The notes beneath the pieces are model-generated. The model was not told where the DNA came from. It was given only the letters and a program-made list of their open reading frames with translations, and ran no database searches. The position numbers and the translations under genes were made by a program. A DNA stretch of 64,000 nucleotides, from contig NZ_PGFA01000001.1 of assembly GCF_002797555.1 (NCBI RefSeq), forward strand, positions 3,100,001 to 3,164,000, read 5' to 3'. How positions within the stretch are numbered: the first letter of the stretch is position 1; every line of letters begins with the position of its first letter. Origin of the DNA: Hymenobacter chitinivorans DSM 11115. Its GTDB lineage: Bacteria; Bacteroidota; Bacteroidia; Cytophagales; Hymenobacteraceae. This document shows positions 34,018 through 42,408 of this stretch, piece by piece.

Positions 34018-34842
34018 ATGGCTGAACAAATTACCTGGACCCCGATTAAGGAGTTCCGCGAAATCCTCTTCACCTTCCACGAGGGCATCGCCAAAATCAG
34101 CATCAACCGTCCGCAGGTCCATAATGCCTTCACCCCGCTCACGGTGCAGGAAATGATTGAGGCCATGGACATCTGCCGCAACCGCACCGACATCGGCGTG
34201 GTCATCCTGACTGGCGAGGGCGGCAAGGCCTTCTGCTCGGGTGGCGACCAGAGCGTGCGGGGCCACGGCGGCTACGTGGGCGAGGACACCGTGCCCCGCC
34301 TCAACGTGCTGGACCTGCAGAAGATGATCCGCTCGATTCCCAAGCCCGTCATTGCCATGGTGGCTGGCTGGGCTATTGGCGGCGGCCACGTGCTGCACGT
34401 CGTCTGCGACCTGAGCATTGCCGCTGAAAATGCCCGCTTCGGCCAGACCGGCCCCAAAGTCGGCTCCTTTGACGGGGGCTTCGGCGCTTCTTACCTGGCC
34501 CGGGTGGTGGGACAGAAGAAAGCCCGCGAAATCTGGTTTCTCTGCGACCAGTACGACGCGCAGGAAGCCCTGGACATGGGCCTGGTAAACAAAGTGGTGC
34601 CGCTCGAGCAGCTGGAAGCTACCACGGTGGCCTGGTGCAAGAAGATTCTGGAGAAAAGCCCGCTGGCACTGCGCATGCTCAAGTCCTCGTTCAACGCCGA
34701 GCTCGACGGGCAGGCCGGGATTCAGGAGCTGGCCGGCAACGCCACGCTGCTCTACTACCTGTCGGAAGAAGCCAAGGAAGGCAAAAATGCCTTTATCGAG
34801 AAGCGCACGCCCGACTTCTCGAAGTACCCCAAGTTTCCGTAA
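34018..34842 (+). CDS. menB: 1,4-dihydroxy-2-naphthoyl-CoA synthase
   Basis: A 274-residue crotonase-fold enzyme that closes the naphthoquinone ring. Typical MenB segments are [35 protein letters not shown] (oxyanion loop and MenB-specific GDQxxRG), [19 protein letters not shown] and [31 protein letters not shown]. The length and these motifs separate it from general enoyl-CoA hydratases. It follows menD by 124 bp and is followed by a terminator, closing the operon. Confidence 0.97.
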   Translation: MAEQITWTPIKEFREILFTFHEGIAKISINRPQVHNAFTPLTVQEMIEAMDICRNRTDIGVVILTGEGGKAFCSGGDQSVRGHGGYVGEDTVPRLNVLDLQKMIRSIPKPVIAMVAGWAIGGGHVLHVVCDLSIAAENARFGQTGPKVGSFDGGFGASYLARVVGQKKAREIWFLCDQYDAQEALDMGLVNKVVPLEQLEATTVAWCKKILEKSPLALRMLKSSFNAELDGQAGIQELAGNATLLYYLSEEAKEGKNAFIEKRTPDFSKYPKFP

Positions 34843-34871
34843 CCGACCGTCGCTCGTTCGGCTATTTTAGC

Positions 34872-34912
34872 AACGGTCAGCTCTTTTCGCAGGAGCTGGC
34901 CGTTTTCTTTTC
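34872..34912 (+). terminator. Intrinsic terminator of the menaquinone operon
   Basis: A 12-bp stem with one mismatch, AACGGTCAGCTC / GAGCTGGCCGTT, followed by TTCTTTT. It lies 30 bp after the menB stop. Confidence 0.8.
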
Positions 34913-34969
34913 ACATGGGGCTGGTCCCTCGCTATATTGCCGCCGCCTCACGTCCTAATTTCCGGCCCC

Positions 34970-35335
34970 ATGAAATCCTTATTTATCCTGCTGCTGCTCA
35001 GCTTTTCGGCCGTTTCAATGACTCGCGCCCAGCAGGCCGCTCCGGTAGCCGCCGCGCCCGCCGGGCCGGACGCCAGCAAGGCAGTACGCGTCGTGGACGC
35101 CGCGTGCGGACAATGCCGACTGGGGCTGCCGGGCAAAAGCTGTGATTTGGCCATTCGCCTGGACGGCAAAGCTTATTTCGTGGACGGCACGACCATCGAC
35201 TCGCACGGCGACGCCCACGCCGCGGACGGCTTTTGCCAGGCCATTCGCCAGGCCCGGGTGCAGGGCGAAATCGTCGACAACCGGTTCCGGGCCACTTACT
35301 TTCAGTTGCTGCCCGCCGCGCCCAGCGGTAAATAG
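34970..35335 (+). CDS. DUF6370 family secreted protein
   Basis: A 121-residue protein with an N-terminal signal peptide ending in a Thr-Arg-Ala-Gln junction (about residue 21). The mature domain begins KAVRVVDAACGQCRLGLPGKSC and continues CDLAIRLDGKAYFVDGTTIDSHGDAHAADGFC, with four cysteines placed as in DUF6370. This family is common in Bacteroidota and of unknown function; the CGQC pair could bind metal or be redox-active. The ATG at 34970 is selected because it starts the signal peptide. The frame stays open for 43 codons after the TAG stop. Confidence 0.88.
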   Translation: MKSLFILLLLSFSAVSMTRAQQAAPVAAAPAGPDASKAVRVVDAACGQCRLGLPGKSCDLAIRLDGKAYFVDGTTIDSHGDAHAADGFCQAIRQARVQGEIVDNRFRATYFQLLPAAPSGK

Positions 35336-35524
35336 TTGTCAGACCTCGTTGCCTTACTCGGGCAGCAGTTCGGAACCTACGCCGCCAAAGATGCCCTGGG
35401 GCTGGCCGCCATCCACTGTACCAACCACGACCTGACCACGGCTACTACCTGTATTACCACCACGAGGTAGGGCCCGTCGGCTCTATCTTGGCTCCAGTTT
35501 TTGGCTCCTTTTCGTTTTTCTCGC

Positions 35525-36586
35525 GTGGCAAATTCTGCCTTTTCCCGTTTTTGCGGCCTCCCGACTCGCGGCGCCGCCTTAGTGCTGCTGGCCCTGCTGG
35601 CAACGAGCGGCCGGGCCCAGCAGCCCGCCCCTCTGCAAGTACAGCGCCTCACCCTGCCCGCCGAGCTAGCCGCGCACAACAACCAGTTTTCGGGGCTTTA
35701 TATCAGCCACAATCAGCTGTTTCTGCTGTCGGAAAGCCGTTTGCTGGACCAGGACCGGCCCGAGGGCAAAATTTACAGCATTGCGCTGCCCGACCTGGCA
35801 CGCAAGCTCACCGACACGGCCTACGTGCTGCCCTACCGCAAATACCACCTGGCGGGTTTGGAGCAGCTCCAGGCCCGGATTGCGGCGGCCGGACAAGTGT
35901 ACGAAGGCCTGGAAGCCCTGGTAATAACCGGCTCGACGGTGTATTTGTCGGTGGAAACGGCCACGGCCTCGTCCACTTGCTACCTGCTGCAAGGCCAGCT
36001 GCGCGACTCGGTGATACAGATGAATCCGGCTTTTCTACTTCCCGTGCCCAAGCCTACCGCCGCCGACGGCGCCCACATCTACAATGCCGGCTTTGAGGCG
36101 CTGGCGCCGAGCAAACGGGGCCTCACCGCCTTTTTTGAATTCAACTCCTTTCCCGCCGGCAGCTATGCCTACCCCATCCGCACCCCGCGCCAGGGCCCGG
36201 CCCGTTTGTTTCTACCCCAGCCGGTGCAGCCCCTACCCTTCCGCATTACGGACGTAACGGCGACGGGCAAAAACCGCTTTACGGCCCTGAATTACTTTTT
36301 CCGCGGCGAAGACGACAAGGTGTACCGCCCCGCCGACGCCGACCCGAACAGCGCCTTGGTAAAACCCGCGGGTACTTACCGCAGCTACTCCCGCCTGATT
36401 GTGCTGCGGCGCCGGGGCAAATCCTACACCTGGCAGCCCCTGGGCGAGTTTCCGGCCGAGTACATGGGCTACAATTGGGAAGGAATTGCGGCCTATCAGC
36501 AGGGCTATTTGGTCATCAACGACACCTACACGCCCCAGAAGCCCTACCGCTCGACGCTGCTCTACGTGCAACCCGGGCGGCCCTGA
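35525..36586 (+). CDS. Secreted hypothetical protein, probable beta-propeller
   Basis: A 353-residue exported protein starting at GTG 35525, which gives a signal peptide (LVLLALLATSGRAQQ). The mature part has repeated blade-like segments: SGLYISHNQLFLLSESRL, YEGLEALVITGSTVYLSVET and YNWEGIAAYQQGYLVINDTY. The spacing and the GxEALA/WEGIAAY signatures resemble esterase-like phytase or SdiA-regulated propellers, but catalytic residues are not evident. I make no enzymatic claim. It follows the DUF6370 gene by about 190 bp. Confidence 0.75.
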   Translation: MANSAFSRFCGLPTRGAALVLLALLATSGRAQQPAPLQVQRLTLPAELAAHNNQFSGLYISHNQLFLLSESRLLDQDRPEGKIYSIALPDLARKLTDTAYVLPYRKYHLAGLEQLQARIAAAGQVYEGLEALVITGSTVYLSVETATASSTCYLLQGQLRDSVIQMNPAFLLPVPKPTAADGAHIYNAGFEALAPSKRGLTAFFEFNSFPAGSYAYPIRTPRQGPARLFLPQPVQPLPFRITDVTATGKNRFTALNYFFRGEDDKVYRPADADPNSALVKPAGTYRSYSRLIVLRRRGKSYTWQPLGEFPAEYMGYNWEGIAAYQQGYLVINDTYTPQKPYRSTLLYVQPGRP

Positions 36587-36731
36587 AACCACTGGCTTGA
36601 GTTGCCGCGCTGCCACGCTTTAGCGGCTAGCAATAGTGCCTGAGCCAGCAGTTTTTTCTAGCTTACTCACGAAATATCGGCCAGTCTACGTGGCCCACCT
36701 GATTTATCGTAATCTGCTTACTCGTATTCGT

Positions 36732-38918
36732 ATGGCCAGCCGCTCCGCTAAAGTTACCGCCCCCGCGCCCCGCTCCACTGCCGCAACTCCGCTTTCCAAT
36801 GCTCCTAGTGCCGCACTTACCGCGGCCGACAACCGCCCGGCAGCCGTGGCTCAGCGCCGCCTGCAGACCTTGGCCGATAACAGCCCACGGGTGCAGCAGG
36901 CCGCCCAGCTCCAGGCGCACGCCGACACGGGAGCAGCACCGGTGCCGCAGAAGGCCAACCGCACGGGCCTGCCCGACGAGCTCAAGGCGGGGGTGGAAAG
37001 CCTGTCGGGTCACTCCCTGGACGAGGTGCGGGTGCATTATAATTCCAGCCAGCCCGCCCAGCTGCAGGCCCACGCCTACGCCCAGGGCACCGACATTCAC
37101 CTCGCCCCCGGCCAGGAGCAGCACCTGCCCCACGAAGCCTGGCACGTGGTCCAGCAACAGCAGGGCCGCGTGCAGCCCACCAGGCAGCTCCCAAACGAAG
37201 TGGCAGTGAACGATGATGCTGGGCTGGAGAGAGAAGCCGACGTGATGGGCGCTCGGGCACTCGGGCCAACCGCTGCTGCCACCCGGACCGGACCGGTCCA
37301 GCGCCAGATCTTGCCCCGCCAACTAATGCGGGCCGCACCAGAGGCGACTGCGGCTTCGGCTGTTTTGGCCAAGGAACCCGGCTGGACGCTTGAAGCCGTA
37401 GGGAGTGCCCGCCCGGCTCCGGCCGCCGCTTCTGGCTTACCGGTGCAGTGTGTGGGCGGCAAAAAATTTGGCTTGCAAGTGACCGGCGCTACAGATAATG
37501 TCACCGTTGCAGAAGGATTAGTGCGGTTAAAGCAAGTTCAAGCCGATTACAAACGGGAAATCAAAGAGGCAAAGCAAGCGGCGGCGCTCACCTTCAGCGG
37601 GGGCGACCAGGCCGACGTAACCCGGCAAACTGAATACAGCACGGCGCTAGCCGCCGCCGAAATGACCCCGGAAGGCCTGATCGACAAGCTGGCCGGGGGC
37701 CTGACAGTAGATAATGATATCATTTCCTACCAGGGGCAGGAAGTGGCCCGTATCCGGCGCGGGGCGGCGGCTTATCACGTCAGCACTCCGGCGGCCGGCG
37801 GCGTGGCGGCCGTCTACAAGCGCCACACCCTCAACGGCCCCAGTGCAAACGAATTTGTGGATGTCGGCGGGGAAAAGCTGCGGCGCTATGCCTGGCGCGG
37901 CATCACGCCCCCCGAACGGGCCGCTTTCCGCGCCAATACTCCCTTACGCCCTATGAACTCGGGCCGGGAAACGCAGGGGCAGATAGGATATAATTTCGAC
38001 GACAGAACCGGCAGGCCCATAGAGCGCACCCGTAGCGGCACGAGCGTTACAGATCTGGAGTGGCTCAATAGCCATGCGGGTACTGCCCTGGGCGCCGTGC
38101 CAATGGATCAGCGGCTGCTGGCGTTTATGCAAACCCGCAAGGGTGTGGGCAAGCTTCTTTCCGCCACCTCAACTCCTAAGCCGATTACCTCCAACCACGG
38201 GGCCAGCTTCGCGGGCTACGGCCGCATTAAGGTTGATTTGGCGCGGGTACCCACGATCAACATTACCCACCATTACAAACAACCCGCCTTTACGGCCGGG
38301 GCGTTGAGTACAACAGTTGGGCGGCCCGGTAATATTCACCACCGTCTCGACTGGGAAACCAACCGGGCTAATGAAACGGTGCTACGTAACCGGGAGCTGC
38401 TACTGAGTGAAATTCCCAGCGCCGCCGTAGCCGAGCTTCAGGATACGCCGGAGCGCCAGGCCTATGAGCAGGAATTCAGCCGGCTTTACACGTCTAAATT
38501 CAAGGAGCTTTACCGGCAGGTAGTCCAGAATTCGGAGCTGGATTTCGGGGCCATTGTCGCACCGGACCCGGCCGTCATTCCATACCGGGAAGACCATTAC
38601 AGCATAGTGCAGGCCCGGACCGATATTGATGTACCGACCATTACCGAGGAAGCCCGCGTGGCGGCGCAGCCCTTACTCGAGTATGGCGAAGCATACAATA
38701 CCAGCTACGCCGATGGTTGGACTGCCGGTTATGAGGATGCCGCTTGGGAATCTACTTACGTCGCAACGCATGCGGCTGACGTCACGGCCATCAACGTTCC
38801 CGAAGCCCCTGACCCGGGCTCAATCCCCACCGGGGCGGGCCGGCGGGCCGGCCAAAATGATGGCCGGGCGGCGGGTAATACCGCAGGAAAACTTGAGGGA
38901 ACTAACTACAGTGGCTAG
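36732..38918 (+). CDS. DUF4157 protein with C-terminal ADP-ribosyltransferase-like toxin domain
   Basis: A 728-residue protein from the ATG at 36732. Residues about 70-175 are a DUF4157 domain: TGLPDELKAGVESLSGHSLDEVRVHYN, GTDIHLAPGQEQHLPHEAWHVVQQ with the HExxH-type H134-E135-x-x-H138, then LEREADVMG and PVQRQ. After a variable linker, residues about 380-570 carry the order of an R-S-E ADP-ribosyltransferase: YAWRGI (R389), LLSATSTPK (S477-T481) and NRELLLSEIP (E555), with KVDLARVP between them. The tail is Gly/Ala-rich. DUF4157 proteins are known companions of extracellular contractile injection systems; none of their structural genes is visible here. The protein has no signal peptide. Domain calls are by eye; the transferase call is an inference from motif order. 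Confidence 0.8.
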   Translation: MASRSAKVTAPAPRSTAATPLSNAPSAALTAADNRPAAVAQRRLQTLADNSPRVQQAAQLQAHADTGAAPVPQKANRTGLPDELKAGVESLSGHSLDEVRVHYNSSQPAQLQAHAYAQGTDIHLAPGQEQHLPHEAWHVVQQQQGRVQPTRQLPNEVAVNDDAGLEREADVMGARALGPTAAATRTGPVQRQILPRQLMRAAPEATAASAVLAKEPGWTLEAVGSARPAPAAASGLPVQCVGGKKFGLQVTGATDNVTVAEGLVRLKQVQADYKREIKEAKQAAALTFSGGDQADVTRQTEYSTALAAAEMTPEGLIDKLAGGLTVDNDIISYQGQEVARIRRGAAAYHVSTPAAGGVAAVYKRHTLNGPSANEFVDVGGEKLRRYAWRGITPPERAAFRANTPLRPMNSGRETQGQIGYNFDDRTGRPIERTRSGTSVTDLEWLNSHAGTALGAVPMDQRLLAFMQTRKGVGKLLSATSTPKPITSNHGASFAGYGRIKVDLARVPTINITHHYKQPAFTAGALSTTVGRPGNIHHRLDWETNRANETVLRNRELLLSEIPSAAVAELQDTPERQAYEQEFSRLYTSKFKELYRQVVQNSELDFGAIVAPDPAVIPYREDHYSIVQARTDIDVPTITEEARVAAQPLLEYGEAYNTSYADGWTAGYEDAAWESTYVATHAADVTAINVPEAPDPGSIPTGAGRRAGQNDGRAAGNTAGKLEGTNYSG

Positions 38919-39017
38919 GATGCCGAACAGGCAGCCGCGCATGGCCACCAAGACTGGCTTACCGGTCGGCCAGCCGCTGAAATAAAGGGGCAGGGGCCAT
39001 TTTCGGAGCGCCCCAGG

Positions 39018-39233
39018 CTAGAATATCGAGGCGTACGCCGCACACCCTTCGCACCAGCCGAAGAAGTTACGCAGCCGCTCGTGCTTCGCCTGCTTCTTGA
39101 GGCGCTTGCGGGCTTTGCGGGCGGCCTCGGCGGCGCGGTCCGAGAGGGGCGCGGTGTGGTTGCGCAGGGTGAGGTAGCGGCGGAACACGAAGGTCCGGAC
39201 CAAGGCAAACGAGCGGGAGGTGGTGGGCTGCAT
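39018..39233 (-). CDS. Small basic hypothetical protein
   Basis: A 71-residue protein rich in Arg/Lys (RAAEAARKARKRLKKQAKHERLRN) ending in a Cys-containing FFGWCEGC segment. I do not recognise a family. An alternative frame on the same strand (to 38915) has a biased Ser/Pro/Arg composition typical of a shadow. A weak -7 element (TATCTTAG) lies upstream on the minus strand. The helical basic core could bind RNA or acidic partners; that is only composition. It is convergent with the DUF4157 gene. Confidence 0.5.
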   Translation of the reverse strand: MQPTTSRSFALVRTFVFRRYLTLRNHTAPLSDRAAEAARKARKRLKKQAKHERLRNFFGWCEGCAAYASIF

Positions 39234-39422
39234 GGCGTTTGACGAGTTGGTGAAGCTTACCTAAGATACGATTTTATCCGCGGTAATGTCAAGCCCAAGC
39301 GGGCGGGGCAGCGCGGCCGTCCTGGCTTGCTGCGGCGGGCAAGTGCGGGAGTTTTGGCTATTTAGCGGCCGTAATTCTTGTGTCCGCTCATTTTTATTCG
39401 TCTGATTAGCCCCTCCTACTGT

Positions 39423-40139
39423 ATGCGCGAATGGCTCCGCTCCGTGTCCAACTTTTTGAGTAACAAGAAAATTATTGCCATTGAAGTCAGAAAACAGAAC
39501 CTGCGGCAGTATGGGGCCCGGGACCTGGACGGCTTCGACCTGACCCAGCCCGCGCGCCAGCCCACGCCCACCGAAATCCGGGGGTTGGCCACCGGCGCCA
39601 TTCTGTTTTTCTACGGCGACAACCCCATCAAGCTTCTGCCCCAGCTCAAGCCCGCTGAGCGGGAGGAGCGCAAGGCCGCCACGGCCCAGTGGTGGGGCAT
39701 TTACGGCACCGAGGATGCGCTGGAAGTGCTGCAGAACCTGCGCCGGGAAGGCCACCGCCACAAATTTCAGCAGCAGCTCAAGCACGAGTCGCTGCAGTGG
39801 TACAACCGGTTTGCGGCCCACCCCTTCCTGAAGTCGCGCACGGTGACCAACGTGGGGGCCTGGGACTACGCCCGGCTGGTGAACGTGGCCCGCTGGTGCT
39901 ACGACTACGGCTACCTGAGCTGGGAGCAGGCCTGGCCGTTCATCGACGCGGGCACCCGCCTGGCCTTGCGCGACTACGACTCCTGGGACAGTTTTGCCGC
40001 CGGCTTCGTGGCGGGCCGCCTGCTGTGGGACGTGCACAACGACAGCCACGCCGACATTGCCGAAGTAGCCCGCTACTTGCTGGAGTCGCCCGTGAGCCTG
40101 TGGCGCGACATTCCCTGGCAGCCCTACCCGGTAGCATAA
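39423..40139 (+). CDS. DUF1266 domain-containing protein
   Basis: A 238-residue cytoplasmic protein with the DUF1266 hallmark AWDYARLVNVARWCYDYGYLSWEQAWPFIDAG (about residues 140-172), followed by SWDSFAAGFVAGRLLW. DUF1266 proteins occur singly in many bacteria and their role is unknown. The ATG at 39423 is preferred; the upstream extension is not family-like. It is the first plus-strand gene after the DUF4157 toxin-like gene, so it could be examined as a partner, but the 71-codon minus-strand gene lies between. Confidence 0.85.
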   Translation: MREWLRSVSNFLSNKKIIAIEVRKQNLRQYGARDLDGFDLTQPARQPTPTEIRGLATGAILFFYGDNPIKLLPQLKPAEREERKAATAQWWGIYGTEDALEVLQNLRREGHRHKFQQQLKHESLQWYNRFAAHPFLKSRTVTNVGAWDYARLVNVARWCYDYGYLSWEQAWPFIDAGTRLALRDYDSWDSFAAGFVAGRLLWDVHNDSHADIAEVARYLLESPVSLWRDIPWQPYPVA

Positions 40140-40215
40140 GCGCCCACCCCCGGTTTACCTTGCGGCTCCCCGCCCGGCCGCGGCAAGGGCGGCACCTTTC
40201 CCTCAGTTCTTTTGC

Positions 40216-40923
40216 ATGAACCTTCGCACCCTACTGCTGCTGACCGTTTGGCCCGCTGGCTCCGGCCAGGCCCAGAACCCGCCCGTGACCAGCGTTATTC
40301 TCAACCCGACCGAGGTAGCGGCCCTGCTGCCCGAGGCCACCAAACAGGAGCTGAGCCTGGCTTACCCCATTTTCCGGGTGTACAAAAACACGGATAAAAC
40401 GGGAGTCAGCTACTGCGTGCTGCTGGAAAGCCGGGACCGGCTCGACGAGAAAAAGGAGCCCATCAGCAGCCGGATCAAAGCCGTGACGCTGCGGCAGAAC
40501 GGCCGCCAGCTAACCAAGAGCTGGGAGCTAAACGACTTTCTGGCACCCGAGAAGGAGGAGCAGTCCATCTGGTTCTGGACCAAGTTCGCCAGCTTCCAGG
40601 ACTACGACCACGACGCGGTACTGGACCCGATTCTGGTGTATGGCACCGCGGCCCGGGGGGCCGATGACGGCCGGATCAAAGTCATTATCTATTACCGGGG
40701 GCAGAAAATAGCCCTGCGCCACCAGGCCGGCGACCTGGACATTCAGCGCAACCTGCAGGTCGACAAGGCCTTTTACACCCTGCCGGCCCCGCTGCAGGCG
40801 GCCGTGCGGCAAAAACTGGCGTTGCTCGAGCAGCGGGAGCTAACCATTCTGCCCCACGGCTGGCAGCAGGCCATGACCAAGAAGGCTACCTTCATCAACG
40901 ACTCGTACTACAGCAGCAAGTAG
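40216..40923 (+). CDS. Secreted hypothetical protein, possibly M949_RS01915-like
   Basis: A 235-residue exported protein (short signal peptide ending about residue 20, GQAQ). The mature domain has a YKNTDKTGVSYCVLLESRD strand, an IKAVTLRQNGRQL hairpin, and an acidic SFQDYDHDAVLDPILVYGT loop that looks like a calcium-type D-x-D-x-D site. The C-terminus is helical. The pattern recalls the Bacteroidota M949_RS01915 family linked to surface polysaccharide genes, but I am not sure of that match, and no polysaccharide genes are adjacent. Confidence 0.7.
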   Translation: MNLRTLLLLTVWPAGSGQAQNPPVTSVILNPTEVAALLPEATKQELSLAYPIFRVYKNTDKTGVSYCVLLESRDRLDEKKEPISSRIKAVTLRQNGRQLTKSWELNDFLAPEKEEQSIWFWTKFASFQDYDHDAVLDPILVYGTAARGADDGRIKVIIYYRGQKIALRHQAGDLDIQRNLQVDKAFYTLPAPLQAAVRQKLALLEQRELTILPHGWQQAMTKKATFINDSYYSSK

Positions 40924-41060
40924 CCGTCCGGGCGCAGTTCCCGACGATACATGCCTGATTTTCAACCCACGCCACATCGGGGAAGCTTTCCGGCGGGAGC
41001 TTCGTATGCAGTTCTGGTTGTATTCCGTGAATCTTTGCCGCCGACTTTTCCACTTTTTCT

Positions 41061-42200
41061 ATGCCCACTACGCCCCTGCTCCCCGATTCTTTGCTGCTCA
41101 ATGGCCGCGAGTTCCGCTACGCCGACATCAAGCAATACCCCGCCAACAGCCCCGTGGATCTGAACGGCTACGAGGCCAAGGTGCTGGATTTCTGCCGGCA
41201 GTGGCTGAACGGGGCCCTGGAATTCGGGCTGCGCACCTCGGGCTCCACCGGTAAGCCCCAGTCGGTGACGATGCGGCGGCGGCAGCTGGTGGCCTCGGCC
41301 CGCCGCACCGGCGACTACTTCGACCTGGGGCCCGGCGACCGGATGCTGGTGTGCTTGAACTGCGAGTTTGTGGGCGGCATGATGATGCTCGTGCGCGGCC
41401 TGGAGCTAAATCTGCACCTGACCATTGTGGAGCCCCACGCCGACCCGCTGGCCCTGGTGCCGCCCACGGCCGAGTTCGACTTTGCCTCCTTCGTGCCCCT
41501 GCAGATGCGCGAGGTGCTAACCCCGGCCAACCTGCCGCGCCTGAACCGCATGAAGGCCATTCTGGTGGGTGGGGCCACGGTGGAAAGCAGCCTGGAAAAA
41601 GCCCTGCAAACCCTAAAAGTGCCGGTGTACCTGACCTACGGCATGACCGAAACGGCCTCCCACATTGCCCTGCGCCGCCTCAACGGCCCCGACGCCACCC
41701 ACTCTTACCGCGCCCTGCCCGGTATTCACATCGACCAGGACGCGCGCGGCTGCCTCACCGTGCGGGCCGACGTAACCGACGACCGGCTGATTACGACCAA
41801 CGACCGGGTAAACCTGCTTGATGAGCACACCTTCGAGTGGCTGGGCCGGGCCGACTTCGTCATCAACTCGGGCGGGGTAAAGGTGCAGGCCGAAAAGGTG
41901 GAAAAGGTGCTGGAAGTGGCCCTGGCCGAGCTCAGCCTGCCCAATCGGCGCACCTTCGTGGCCGGCCGCCCCGACGCCCGCCTCGGCGAGCAGGTCACGG
42001 CATTTCTGGAAGGCACGCCGCTGCCCGAAGCTCAGGCCCAGCAGCTTATGACCCTGCTGGCCGAGCGCCTGGAGCGCTACGAGCGGCCCCGGGAGCTGGT
42101 GTACGTGCCCCAGTTTCGGACCACGGCCTCGGGCAAGCTCGACCGGCTTAATACGCTTCGGGCCACCGCCGCCTCCCGCCCCGACGCGCCCCACCGCTAA
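41061..42200 (+). CDS. menE: o-Succinylbenzoate-CoA ligase-like AMP-binding enzyme
   Basis: A 379-residue ANL-superfamily ligase, shorter than typical acyl-CoA ligases but typical of Bacteroidota MenE. The P-loop TSGSTGKPQSV (about residues 61-71) and the YGMTETASH (about 195) and NDRVNLLDEHTFEWLGRADFVINSGGVKVQAEKVE (about 255-285) motifs are clear, and the hinge and terminal lysine region SGKLDRL is present. MenE activates o-succinylbenzoate before MenB acts, so it belongs with menF-menD-menB 7 kb upstream. menC is not seen in the window. Confidence 0.9.
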   Translation: MPTTPLLPDSLLLNGREFRYADIKQYPANSPVDLNGYEAKVLDFCRQWLNGALEFGLRTSGSTGKPQSVTMRRRQLVASARRTGDYFDLGPGDRMLVCLNCEFVGGMMMLVRGLELNLHLTIVEPHADPLALVPPTAEFDFASFVPLQMREVLTPANLPRLNRMKAILVGGATVESSLEKALQTLKVPVYLTYGMTETASHIALRRLNGPDATHSYRALPGIHIDQDARGCLTVRADVTDDRLITTNDRVNLLDEHTFEWLGRADFVINSGGVKVQAEKVEKVLEVALAELSLPNRRTFVAGRPDARLGEQVTAFLEGTPLPEAQAQQLMTLLAERLERYERPRELVYVPQFRTTASGKLDRLNTLRATAASRPDAPHR

Positions 42201-42341
42201 CCGAAGCGCAGCTGCCCGGGCGGAGCAAGCGGCGGCGGAAGCCTGCGCGGGCTACCGGGGCCGCGGGGCTTTTACGCGCCGCCGCAGGCCGTCTGGCGCG
42301 GTGTAGGCCATTCGGTGCGGCCCACGCCCGGACGTTTAGCG

Positions 42342-42382
42342 CAAATCAACTTCTCACTTATGTGAAAAAAGACGTTGATTTG
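42342..42382. promoter_or_regulatory. Hairpin or operator upstream of the M49 peptidase gene
   Basis: CAAATCAAC (42342-42350) pairs with GTTGATTTG (42374-42382), and inside it TCAC pairs with GTGA around TTAT. It lies 26 bp before the ATG at 42409 and could be an operator or a leader hairpin. Confidence 0.5.
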
Positions 42383-42408
42383 TACAACTTTCCACCGCAA
42401 TTCCACTA

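Noticed and set aside
39423..40139. DUF1266 protein as immunity partner of the DUF4157 protein
   Set aside because: It is not adjacent in an operon (a minus-strand gene lies between), and DUF1266 genes occur alone in many genomes.
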